The translations under genes and the position numbers were made by a program. A DNA stretch of 27,542 bases from an uncultured Clostridia bacterium (GTDB lineage Bacteria > Bacillota > Clostridia > Christensenellales > UBA1242). Shown here one piece after another: positions 1 through 6,520 of this stretch (position 1 is its first letter; every line of letters starts with the position of its first letter). Below the pieces are notes generated by a model. That model searched no databases. It saw nothing but the letters and a program-made list of their open reading frames with translations, and was not told the origin of the DNA. The stretch is taken from the NCBI GenBank assembly GCA_937895935.1, contig CALBKX010000043.1:1-27542 (forward strand). The letters run 5' to 3'.

Positions 1-49
1 AGGTTTTGCGAATAATAAGACCGTTATAACAATGAAGTCCTTTTTAAAT

Positions 50-1006
50 CTAATTTTTAACATTTGAAATTTCAAAATTGATTCCATTTATAAATCTTAT
101 TGCATTTTCATAATTTATTGTGTTTAATACATCATTAAACAAATTACAATTTAAATCACAAATACTCGTGTTACCTTGCATAGTACTGTTTTTTAAGTAA
201 TTTATTAAGTTAACGGTTGTTTCTAAAACATTATCTACAAAAAGTTCGTTCGGACAATTGAATATTAATGATTCAATAAAAATTTGATTAGGTTTTTTTT
301 TCATTATATTCCAATATAAATTATTAAAAATTTTTACTTCTCTAAAGAAATTTCCTTTTGTAATTGAATCTTTATAATTTATATTTTCAAATCTATTTTT
401 AAAATCTATAATCAATGATGTTTGTTTTTTTATATCATATAATTTATATTTTTCATCATCTACATAAAAAACTGGATATATATTTATAATTATACCAAAT
501 TCTTCTTCACCTAATATTGTTATTTTGTTTTTATTTATTCCTAAATTTGTGTTTTCATAAAGTGATTTTGCCATTTGAACAAGTAAGTCATTATACAACA
601 TTCCCACGTCATATTCATTTATGTTTGAAACTTTTTTATCAATACTTTTAAAATATCGTTCTTTTTTCTTTTTTTTAGACATAAAAATTTTAAAATTATT
701 TGCAAATTCTTTCCAGAATATTTTTAAATTATTAATAAAAGCGTTTTTCTTTTTTTTCTGATAATTTAATTCAATTTGTACAGCGTTAAACACAACAAAT
801 AAATCTATTTCTGAAGAAAAAAACTCACCCTTTGAAAATACTTCATTTGCAACAAATATTTGATACTCTCCTATATACGGGTTTCTGCTTTTTATCATAT
901 TAATTGCATTATGAAGTTTTTCTTCAATTAAGGAATATGAATTTAAAAAAGATGTTTCGTCAGTATCTTTAGCAAATTCATTTATTATATTATCATCTAC
1001 ATTCAT
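50..1006 (-). CDS. Degenerate nucleotidyltransferase-fold protein (CD-NTase/OAS-like), 318 aa
   Basis: I see an NTase-like outline. Strand one carries E66-I-D68-L, which fits the [DE]h[DE]h metal-binding pair. A later strand reads IIINIYPVF (residues 172-180), where active enzymes usually have a third Asp before the Pro; here it is Asn175. The C-terminal stretch 239-256 (PNQIFIESLIFNCPNELF) resembles the helical 'SfLIEclvyNvPd' segment of OAS/CD-NTase-like proteins. The usual Gly-Ser helix motif before the acids reads VANEVFSKG, so GS is missing. Lysine-rich runs lie at residues 84-88 and 111-115. There is no Shine-Dalgarno sequence before the ATG, and a promoter sits so close that the mRNA should be leaderless. 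The gene is divergent from the recombinase gene at 1097. Function is unknown; it may be catalytically inactive. The fold call is by eye. Confidence 0.5.
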   Translation of the reverse strand: MNVDDNIINEFAKDTDETSFLNSYSLIEEKLHNAINMIKSRNPYIGEYQIFVANEVFSKGEFFSSEIDLFVVFNAVQIELNYQKKKKNAFINNLKIFWKEFANNFKIFMSKKKKKERYFKSIDKKVSNINEYDVGMLYNDLLVQMAKSLYENTNLGINKNKITILGEEEFGIIINIYPVFYVDDEKYKLYDIKKQTSLIIDFKNRFENINYKDSITKGNFFREVKIFNNLYWNIMKKKPNQIFIESLIFNCPNELFVDNVLETTVNLINYLKNSTMQGNTSICDLNCNLFNDVLNTINYENAIRFINGINFEISNVKN

Positions 1007-1012
1007 ATAATT

Positions 1013-1042
1013 ATATTAACCTAATATGCAAGCAAATGTAAA
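1013..1042 (-). promoter_or_regulatory. Promoter of the NTase-like gene (leaderless)
   Basis: On the minus strand TTTACA (1042-1037) is followed after 18 bases by TAATAT (1018-1013). The -10 box ends seven bases before the A of the ATG at 1006, so transcription would start at or next to the start codon. Confidence 0.45.
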
Positions 1043-1061
1043 GAATATTTAATCAAAAAAG

Positions 1062-1090
1062 TTGATTTATTCGCAAAATAATTGTAATAT
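1062..1090 (+). promoter_or_regulatory. Promoter of the XerS-like gene (leaderless)
   Basis: TTGATT (1062-1067), a 17-base spacer, and TAATAT (1085-1090). The -10 ends seven bases before the A of ATG 1097 and there is no ribosome-binding site in between, so the transcript should be leaderless. Confidence 0.6.
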
Positions 1091-1096
1091 GGGCAT

Positions 1097-2122
1097 ATGA
1101 GTAATTATGTTCTAGAACGATCTAAAAAAGCAAATTTAAAAATACGCGAATTAGTAATGAAAATGCCCGATTATTGTATTGATTACTTTATTGGCATTGA
1201 GCAAACTACCTCCCCACTAACAAGATTGAATTATGCAACAGATTTAAACATATTTTTTTATTATTTATCCAATGAAATATTTGAAAAATCACCAAAATTA
1301 ATCAGTCTAAACGATTTAGACTCGTTGAAAGCACGTGATATAGAGTTTTACTTAAGTTACATATCAGATTTTATTAAAGATAATGTTAGTTATCACAATA
1401 ATGATAAGGCAAAAGCACGAAAACTTTCATCAGTGCGATCATTATTTAAATACTTATATAAAAATGATTTAATAACTCACGATGAAACTTCCAAAGTAAA
1501 TACACCTAAAATACATACAAAACCAATAATTTATTTAGAGCCTAATGAAGTGGTTAAATTGCTAAACGAAAGCGAAAATCCAACAGAATTGACAAAACGT
1601 GAAATTGCATTTAATAAAATTACCAACATTAGAGATACTGCCATTTTAAGTCTATTTTTAGGCACTGGCATACGTGTGAGCGAATGCGTTGGACTAAATG
1701 TTAAAGATTTGGATATAGATAACAACGCATTTAAAATAACAAGAAAAGGTGGAAATCAAACAATTTTATATTTTAGCGATGAAATTAAAAAGCCTTTAAT
1801 TGATTGGCTAAAAGAACGAGAACTATGGCTTGACAAAAAAGAAAATGACGCTCTATTTTTGTCATTGCAAAAAAAGAGAATTTGTGTGCGTACTGTTGAA
1901 AAATTAGTTAAAAAATATAGTAGTGTTGCCTCACCTTTAAAAAAAATCACACCACATAAACTTCGCAGTACATTTGGCACTTCCCTTTACCAAGAAACGG
2001 GCGATATTTATGCTGTTGCGGAAGTTTTGGGACATAAAGATGTAAACACTACAAAAAAACACTATGCTTCAATTAGTGATAATATAAAACGGACAATGGC
2101 AAACAAAGTTAAATTAAGATGA
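1097..2122 (+). CDS. Tyrosine recombinase, XerS-like, 341 aa
   Basis: Site-specific DNA recombinase with an N-terminal SAM-like core-binding domain (about residues 25-140) and a C-terminal catalytic domain. All catalytic residues are visible: R193 (GTGIRVSE), the beta-hairpin K217 (TRKGG), H287-K-L-R290, H313 (LGHKD) and the nucleophile Y323 (KKHY). The N-terminal segment with 'MPDYCIDYF' and the interdomain spacing recall streptococcal XerS, the single recombinase that resolves chromosome dimers, more than XerC/XerD, which are shorter (about 300 aa). It stands alone, divergent from the NTase-like gene, with no excisionase or other mobile-element genes beside it. It may therefore be the housekeeping Xer protein; integration-element use is the alternative. 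It has no Shine-Dalgarno sequence, so the mRNA should be leaderless. Confidence 0.85.
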   Translation: MSNYVLERSKKANLKIRELVMKMPDYCIDYFIGIEQTTSPLTRLNYATDLNIFFYYLSNEIFEKSPKLISLNDLDSLKARDIEFYLSYISDFIKDNVSYHNNDKAKARKLSSVRSLFKYLYKNDLITHDETSKVNTPKIHTKPIIYLEPNEVVKLLNESENPTELTKREIAFNKITNIRDTAILSLFLGTGIRVSECVGLNVKDLDIDNNAFKITRKGGNQTILYFSDEIKKPLIDWLKERELWLDKKENDALFLSLQKKRICVRTVEKLVKKYSSVASPLKKITPHKLRSTFGTSLYQETGDIYAVAEVLGHKDVNTTKKHYASISDNIKRTMANKVKLR

Positions 2123-2182
2123 TTTTTATAATTTCTAAAACAATGCTATTATATTTTACAGTAAATATTTAAAATCATGATG

Positions 2183-2215
2183 TTTCTTATTAGTTTAAAA
2201 AATAAACATAAGAAA
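2183..2215. other. Hairpin downstream of the recombinase gene
   Basis: TTTCTTAT (2183-2190) pairs with ATAAGAAA (2208-2215), and GTTTA with TAAAC lies inside. No T-tract follows on either strand, so it is not a clear terminator. It may stabilise the 3' end of the recombinase mRNA. Confidence 0.4.
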
Positions 2216-2243
2216 AATATAATTGTGTAATTAAAGCTTAAAA

Positions 2244-2283
2244 AAAACAAGGCAAATTGATTGTTATATCCTTGCCTTGTTTT
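2244..2283 (-). terminator. Intrinsic terminator, probably bidirectional
   Basis: AAAACAAGGCAA (2244-2255) pairs with TTGCCTTGTTTT (2272-2283) across a 16-base loop. On the minus strand the stem runs into T8, ending the membrane protein gene at 2291. On the plus strand it could also stop transcripts from the recombinase gene, with a weaker T-run. Confidence 0.8.
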
Positions 2284-2290
2284 AAACTAA

Positions 2291-2857
2291 TTAATTATTC
2301 AACTCTTTTTTCATAGCCTCAATTTGCTCAGCAACCTTTTTGATTTCTAGTTTTCTATTCAATTCATCAAGTTGTTTTTTTAATTGTAATTCATCATCAT
2401 ATGTTGGAATTTCTGATATATCATCAATTACAACACTTGTATTTTTAAATATTCTAGCAAGATTAACACTTACATAAGCCATTATAATGCTTAAAATATC
2501 AGCAAAACACAATACCCCAGCAGTCAAATAATATCCCATATCTAATTCGTATTTTAAGTAATATAAAGCAAAAATGCCAGCGATTATACTTGAAATAATT
2601 AAAAATGAAATATAAAACAAATATTTAGATAATTTATATATATTTTTAAATTTTCTAAATTTTACTAAACTAATTAACAAATTTAAAAAAAGAAAAAATG
2701 CAAGACCTATTAAAATAATATTGAGCCACAATATTCCCTCTTGTTTTACTAATAAGTTACAAGCATAATAAACAATCCAACATATAGACACAACAATAAA
2801 AAATGCAAATGCTTTATATATAGATGATAATATTAATTTTTTTTGTTTGCTATCCAT
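2291..2857 (-). CDS. Four-helix membrane protein with C-terminal coiled coil, 188 aa
   Basis: I do not recognise a family. Four hydrophobic segments are visible in the 188-residue form (about residues 10-35, 42-65, 77-102 and 105-135). An acidic linker and a short charged amphipathic C-terminal helix (DELQLKKQLDELNRKLEIKK) likely form a cytosolic coiled coil. I chose the ATG at 2857 because it follows a good AGGGGAGA ribosome-binding site; an upstream in-frame ATG at 2911 would lie inside the -35 box. It has its own near-consensus promoter and its own terminator, so it is probably monocistronic. It is divergent from the SDR gene. Function is unknown. Confidence 0.75.
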   Translation of the reverse strand: MDSKQKKLILSSIYKAFAFFIVVSICWIVYYACNLLVKQEGILWLNIILIGLAFFLFLNLLISLVKFRKFKNIYKLSKYLFYISFLIISSIIAGIFALYYLKYELDMGYYLTAGVLCFADILSIIMAYVSVNLARIFKNTSVVIDDISEIPTYDDELQLKKQLDELNRKLEIKKVAEQIEAMKKELNN

Positions 2858-2882
2858 TATTAAATCTCCCCTATTTTTTGTC

Positions 2883-2911
2883 ATTATAATAAATTTTTTA
2901 CAAAAAGTCAA
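2883..2911 (-). promoter_or_regulatory. Near-consensus sigma-A promoter of the four-helix membrane protein
   Basis: On the minus strand TTGACT (2911-2906), a 17-base spacer, TATAAT (2888-2883). The leader of about 20 nt carries AGGGGAGA before ATG 2857. Confidence 0.75.
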
Positions 2912-2934
2912 CCCTATGATATATACATAAATCT

Positions 2935-2963
2935 TTGCAAAAGTAATTATAATTTGTTATAAT
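2935..2963 (+). promoter_or_regulatory. Promoter of the SDR gene (leaderless)
   Basis: TTGCAA (2935-2940), a 17-base spacer, TATAAT (2958-2963) with an upstream TG (extended -10). The -10 ends seven bases before the A of ATG 2970, leaving no room for a ribosome-binding site. Confidence 0.65.
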
Positions 2964-2969
2964 TTAAGT

Positions 2970-3710
2970 ATGGATAAAAATAAGGTAGTTTTAATCACTG
3001 GTGCCTCAAAAGGTATTGGTGCCCAAATAGCAAAAACTTTTGCTCAAAGTGGATATAATGTTGTAATTAATTACAATCAGTCAAAAATTCAAGCGGAAAC
3101 ACTTGCAAACGAACTATGTTCTTTAGGTGTTTCTGCTATTGCAATCAAGGCTGACATTTCAAATTTTAATGAAATCAATAAAATGATTAATGAAACAATT
3201 AGTATATTTGGACATATTGATGTTTTAGTAAACAATGCTGGCGTTTGCAGTTATAAAATTATAATAGACGAAACAATTGATTCTATAAATAGTCAAATAA
3301 ACACTAATTTATTAGGCACTATTTTATGCTCACAATGCATCGCAAAAACTATGATCAAACAAAACTTCGGGAAAATAATTAACATTTCTTCTATATGGGG
3401 AATTGTCGGTGCTTCTGGCGAAACGGTTTATTCTGCTACAAAAGGAGGAATTATATCATTCACAAAAGCTCTTGCAAAAGAATTATCATATTCAAATATA
3501 ACAGTTAATGCAATAGCTCCCGGAGTTGTTGAAACTGAAATATTAAATAAACTTACAATGAAAGAAAAAGAATCGTTAAAAGAAGAAATACCGCTTGGAA
3601 GATTTGCAAGTCCAGAAGATATTGCAAATGGTGTTTTATTTCTTGCGAGTGATAAGGCAAATTACATTACTGGACAAACTTTACAAATTGATGGTGGCTT
3701 CAACAACTAA
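2970..3710 (+). CDS. SDR oxidoreductase, resembles EF-P 5-aminopentanone reductase (YmfI)
   Basis: Classical short-chain dehydrogenase/reductase of 246 aa, the usual length. Visible motifs are the NADP(H)-binding TGASKGIG (residues 10-17), NNAG (about 89-92), the catalytic serine in INISSIWG (about 137-144) and Y154-SAT-K158. The ending DGGFNN is typical of FabG-like enzymes. The INISSIWG...GAS...YSATKGG block resembles the YmfI group, which reduces the 5-aminopentanone on the conserved lysine of elongation factor P in Bacillus. The gene stands alone with its own promoter and is not in a fatty-acid synthesis cluster, which argues against housekeeping FabG. The exact substrate is an inference; the SDR call itself is firm. 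It has no Shine-Dalgarno sequence. Confidence 0.85.
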   Translation: MDKNKVVLITGASKGIGAQIAKTFAQSGYNVVINYNQSKIQAETLANELCSLGVSAIAIKADISNFNEINKMINETISIFGHIDVLVNNAGVCSYKIIIDETIDSINSQINTNLLGTILCSQCIAKTMIKQNFGKIINISSIWGIVGASGETVYSATKGGIISFTKALAKELSYSNITVNAIAPGVVETEILNKLTMKEKESLKEEIPLGRFASPEDIANGVLFLASDKANYITGQTLQIDGGFNN

Positions 3711-3790
3711 AATTTTGTATTTTTTTAAACAAAAGCATTACACATAAATAATAGTGATATTTCTTCAAGTTAAAAAGTTTCGCCATACTT

Positions 3791-3832
3791 AAAAAAATGA
3801 ATCAGTTAAGGTTCTCTCCTTTTGATTCATTT
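3791..3832 (-). terminator. Intrinsic terminator of the SHOCT membrane protein gene
   Basis: AAATGAATCA (3795-3804) pairs perfectly with TGATTCATTT (3823-3832) across an 18-base loop. On the minus strand the stem runs straight into T7. It lies about 160 bases past the stop at 3990. On the plus strand it may also stop the SDR transcript, with a weaker T-run. Confidence 0.65.
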
Positions 3833-3903
3833 ATTTATATTATCGGAAGTTGTCGGCAAGCAGCTCGAAGGGATATTTGCCAGCAACTGATGTTCATTCA
3901 AAC

Positions 3904-3979
3904 TGTGATGCCACGATTTATCGTGGAGTTGCATTTAGCAACTTGGGCTATAAAGCAAAGCGAACAACACAACATCACA
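3904..3979. other. Multi-hairpin junction element in the 3' UTR of the SHOCT gene
   Basis: TGTGATG (3904-3910) and CATCACA (3973-3979) form a closing stem. Directly inside are two abutting hairpins: CCACGA-TTTA-TCGTGG (3911-3926) and AGTTGC-ATTTA-GCAACT (3927-3943). The remaining 29 bases (3944-3972) would be a weak third arm. A further imperfect hairpin (AGTTG/CAACT and GGCAA/TTGCC arms) lies at about 3848-3887. A small open frame runs across this stretch on the plus strand, but the fold explains the sequence better than a protein does. Confidence 0.55.
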
Positions 3980-3989
3980 TAGTTTATCA

Positions 3990-4763
3990 TTAACGCAAAA
4001 TGGTTTTCTTCTTTTTTTGAAATTCTTCTTGAGTAATCGCACCTTTTTCGTATAAATCAAAATATTTGTTAATTAAATCAATATTATCATTTTCATTTTT
4101 ATCAATAGTATTTTCAAATGTTTTTTCTTCTTTCACAGCAATTGCTGGTTTTTTCTCATTTACCAAAATTTCAGGATTACTAACACTATTTGTTTTTAAA
4201 TAATCATTGTACTGAAATGTAGGATATGTTACTTGTTTATTTTCAAATTTTTTGAAAAGCCAATATAAAGCATAGATTATTACACCAATTATAAGACCCC
4301 AAAATGTACTTGTATGAATAAATGATTTAATGATGCTTAACTCCGAGTTTGACAACCCTCCTTCAATATATTGTATATTATCACAAATAAACACTTTTGC
4401 TATTATGCCAATTATGGTAAATATTACTAACAAAAATATAGAACCCATATTTAACATATCTAAAATAAAATTTGCTCTATCATTTTTATATGTAGAATCT
4501 AATAACATATGTAAACTCATAAATATGCATATCATTCCATAAATTGCTTGAATTAAACAAAGTATTGAGATTACTATTGACAAACTTTTGTCGAGCAAAG
4601 ATAATTCAGTATTAAATGTAAGAAATTTAAAACCTGACTCACCTACACCTATACCCAAATATGAAATATAATAAATATTGAAAAATAAAGATATTATTAA
4701 TATTAATCCTAATAAAGCAGATAAGCCTATTTTAACTAATTTGTAATTATTCCTATTATTCAT
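3990..4763 (-). CDS. Four-TM membrane protein with C-terminal SHOCT domain, 257 aa
   Basis: Four predicted membrane helices lie at about residues 8-35, 55-84, 94-126 and 148-168. A polar linker follows, then a C-terminal SHOCT-type short helical domain (LINKYFDLYEKGAITQEEFQKKK, about residues 230-252). SHOCT domains are known from many small membrane or secreted proteins and are thought to mediate oligomerisation; no enzymatic role is implied. ATG 4763 follows a good GGAGG site. The gene is divergent from a small XRE regulator and its promoter spacer holds a perfect palindrome, so it is probably repressed by that regulator. The long 3' UTR is structured and ends in a T7 terminator. Cellular role unknown. 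Confidence 0.75.
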   Translation of the reverse strand: MNNRNNYKLVKIGLSALLGLILIISLFFNIYYISYLGIGVGESGFKFLTFNTELSLLDKSLSIVISILCLIQAIYGMICIFMSLHMLLDSTYKNDRANFILDMLNMGSIFLLVIFTIIGIIAKVFICDNIQYIEGGLSNSELSIIKSFIHTSTFWGLIIGVIIYALYWLFKKFENKQVTYPTFQYNDYLKTNSVSNPEILVNEKKPAIAVKEEKTFENTIDKNENDNIDLINKYFDLYEKGAITQEEFQKKKKTILR

Positions 4764-4784
4764 TTTATCCTCCGTATATATTTT

Positions 4785-4813
4785 AGTTTAATATAGAATA
4801 TTCTATATGTCAA
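4785..4813 (-). promoter_or_regulatory. Sigma-A promoter of the SHOCT gene with operator in its spacer
   Basis: On the minus strand a perfect TTGACA (4813-4808), a 17-base spacer (4807-4791) and TAAACT (4790-4785). The spacer is almost entirely the palindrome at 4792-4807, an ideal position for repression. Confidence 0.65.
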
Positions 4814-4836
4814 GTATATTTATAGAATTTTCTATA
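4792..4836. promoter_or_regulatory. Twin operators TATAGAA-N2-TTCTATA for the XRE regulator
   Basis: Two copies of the same 16-bp palindrome, TATAGAA-TA-TTCTATA (4792-4807) and TATAGAA-TT-TTCTATA (4821-4836), begin 29 bp apart. The first fills the spacer of the leftward promoter. The second overlaps the putative rightward -10 box (TATAAA, 4833-4838) of the XRE gene. This is the arrangement expected for an autoregulating repressor that also controls its divergent partner. Confidence 0.75.
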
Positions 4837-4846
4837 AACTATATAT

Positions 4847-5059
4847 ATGGATTATAATTTTAAAGACATATTAAAAGACTTTTTAATTGAACAAAACCTA
4901 ACGCAAACAGCATTTGCCAACCACGTAGGTATAAAACAAAGCCAAGTAAGTGAATGGTTAAAAGGAAAAGCAAAACCCGGCTATGATTTGCTTAAACAAA
5001 TATGCACAACGTATAACATAAGTGCGGATTATTTCTTAGGTTTAATTGATAAATATTAA
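4847..5059 (+). CDS. XRE-family (HTH_3) repressor, 70 aa
   Basis: A single Cro/C1-type helix-turn-helix domain fills the protein. The HTH is about residues 18-42 (TQTAFANHVGIKQSQVSEWLKG), with the typical closing YNISADYFLGL. It lacks any sensing or dimerisation domain, as in small phage or toxin-antitoxin-type repressors. There is no Shine-Dalgarno sequence: the putative -10 TATAAA ends nine bases before the A of the ATG, so the leader is only one or two bases. Twin palindromes between this gene and the SHOCT gene are its likely targets. It is convergent with the tRNA-Thr unit. Confidence 0.9.
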   Translation: MDYNFKDILKDFLIEQNLTQTAFANHVGIKQSQVSEWLKGKAKPGYDLLKQICTTYNISADYFLGLIDKY

Positions 5060-5152
5060 TTATAAATTAAAATATTATTTTTGAAAAATAATACTTTCCT
5101 CCGCTCACAAAATGAATATCATCTCCAGTTAAGGAAACTTTATTATAAAAAC

Positions 5153-5174
5153 AAAAAAAGTCTTATTGACTTTT
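5153..5174 (-). terminator. Intrinsic terminator after tRNA-Thr
   Basis: On the minus strand AAAAGTC pairs with GACTTTT across a five-base loop (5156-5162 with 5168-5174) and is followed by a T-run (5159-5153). It lies 14 bases past the tRNA CCA end. Confidence 0.8.
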
Positions 5175-5187
5175 CTTTTTGTTTACT

Positions 5188-5263
5188 TGGAGCTGGTGAC
5201 GAGACTTGAACTCGTGGTCCCGTGATTACGAATCACGTGCTTTACCAACTAAGCTACACCAGC
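5188..5263 (-). tRNA. tRNA-Thr, anticodon CGU
   Basis: A complete cloverleaf on the minus strand: acceptor GCTGGTG/CACCAGC, a D-arm with GCTT/AAGC, the anticodon arm CGTGA-TTCGTAA-TCACG (anticodon CGT, reads ACG, Thr), a GGACC variable loop, and the T-arm ACGAG-TTCAAGT-CTCGT. The discriminator base is T and CCA is encoded (5190-5188). Confidence 0.95.
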
Positions 5264-5306
5264 ATTACAAAGGTGCATTTGCACCTTATTTAGCGTCTTA
5301 ATTATT

Positions 5307-6353
5307 TTAATCTTTAACTAAATTATACATACAAAAATTAACTTTTGTGTTATTATCTGATATTGATTTAACGCCCACTTTAACTTTTTCGCCAAGTTTT
5401 ACAATTTCATAAATGCGTTTACCATTTAATGACGTTGCATCTGATATATGTAGTAATCCTTCTGCCCCATTATCTAGCCTTATTATTGCTCCAAAAGGAA
5501 GGATTTTTATAACTTCTCCATCATATATTTCACTAAATTTTAAATTTTTAATAGCTGTAATTTTTGGATCTTCATTATTTTGCTTTAATCCAACTGAAAC
5601 TTTTTTGTTGTCCTTATCTAATTTGATTATTCTAAATTCATATTCCTTATTTAACTCAATAACTTCTTCTGGTTTAGTTATTCTTTTATAACTAATATCA
5701 CTGATATGCAAAAAAGCGTCAACGCCATTAATATCAACAAAAGCACCATATGGCATTATTTTAACAATTTTACCTATAACTTTTTTACCTATAAAAGCTG
5801 CACTCCAAAAAAGATTTTCTGCATTTTCCTTAATTTGTTCCTTAAGCATTCTTACAGATGCTATTATTTCCTTTTTATCTTTGTTTATTTCAAGCACAAT
5901 CGCTTCTAATTGTTTCGATTTATAATAACCAAGGTGATGAACTTTTATATCTACTTCGTCTTTAGGTACAAAAATTTTAAATGCTCCTAACTTGCTCATA
6001 AGCCCGTTTTCAGAGTAACTATTAACAACAAAAGTAAAGGTTGAACCAACTTTTAAACTCTCTGCTTTTAATGAACCGGAAATAATTTCCTCTGCTTCTG
6101 ATTTTGAAACTTCAATCATTCCATCTTCAGTTTTAGTTCCTAATATTAATGCTTTAAATCTATCTCCAATTTTAACTTCATCAAAATCTTTAAAGTCAGA
6201 TTTTTTAATAAAGGCATCGGATTTACCTCCAATATTAAAAATAACTCCATCATCACGTATGGCAACAACAACACCATCATAAATATTGTTCTTTTTATAA
6301 TTTGCCAATGTTTGCTCAATTGAATTAATATCAAATTTTATATTTTCATCCAT
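5307..6353 (-). CDS. rpsA: RpsA-like protein with four S1 RNA-binding domains, 348 aa
   Basis: Four S1 (OB-fold) repeats are visible: about residues 20-87, 100-172 (divergent), 185-258 and 272-344. Repeats three and four carry the typical GAF/GAI...GLLHISD signature (YGAFVDINGVDAFLHISD and FGAIIRLDNGAEGLLHISD). The length matches the short clostridial S1-like proteins, not the six-repeat S1 of proteobacteria. Such proteins bind mRNA and are thought to help translation initiation. The gene lies downstream of cmk and plsC, as in many clostridia, where ispH usually sits between; ispH is absent here. ATG 6353 follows TAGGAGAA. A link to translation of the leaderless mRNAs nearby is speculation. 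Confidence 0.85.
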   Translation of the reverse strand: MDENIKFDINSIEQTLANYKKNNIYDGVVVAIRDDGVIFNIGGKSDAFIKKSDFKDFDEVKIGDRFKALILGTKTEDGMIEVSKSEAEEIISGSLKAESLKVGSTFTFVVNSYSENGLMSKLGAFKIFVPKDEVDIKVHHLGYYKSKQLEAIVLEINKDKKEIIASVRMLKEQIKENAENLFWSAAFIGKKVIGKIVKIMPYGAFVDINGVDAFLHISDISYKRITKPEEVIELNKEYEFRIIKLDKDNKKVSVGLKQNNEDPKITAIKNLKFSEIYDGEVIKILPFGAIIRLDNGAEGLLHISDATSLNGKRIYEIVKLGEKVKVGVKSISDNNTKVNFCMYNLVKD

Positions 6354-6397
6354 ATTTTCTCCTATTTATACTAAAAAATAGCATTTAATTTTTGTTG

Positions 6398-6420
6398 AAT
6401 ACTGGGATTTAACCAGTGTT
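6398..6420. other. Hairpin in the plsC-rpsA gap
   Basis: AATACTGG (6398-6405) pairs with CCAGTGTT (6413-6420), with one G-U pair and a seven-base loop. There is no strong T-tract on the minus strand, so it is at best a weak terminator for plsC or a leader structure of rpsA. Confidence 0.35.
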
Positions 6421-6520
6421 AATTTTTGTAACTTAAAAAGAAATTTGTAAGAGAATTTTTCTTTGCAAAATATGCAAAATTTAACTATTTCTACAAGTAT
6501 TTTTTATATTAGCATTCAAA

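Noticed and set aside
1109..1118. GTTCTAGAAC palindrome as an SOS (LexA) box
   Set aside because: It lies inside the recombinase coding region, after the start codon, and does not match the Gram-positive GAAC-N4-GTTC orientation.
3797..3982. 61-codon plus-strand frame after the SDR gene
   Set aside because: It begins inside the terminator stem and runs through several perfect hairpins; composition is not protein-like and no ribosome-binding site is present.
1..5100. Prophage or integrative element based on the recombinase and XRE genes
   Set aside because: No structural, replication or conjugation genes, no flanking direct repeats found, and tRNA-Thr is intact without a visible att duplication. 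The left side is cut off, so this is not excluded.
5067..5165. Minus-strand stretch encoding SLTGDDIHFVSGGKYYF, possible gene remnant
   Set aside because: No in-frame start, and it lies directly after the tRNA terminator. It looks somewhat protein-like, so a decayed C-terminal fragment is possible but unsupported.
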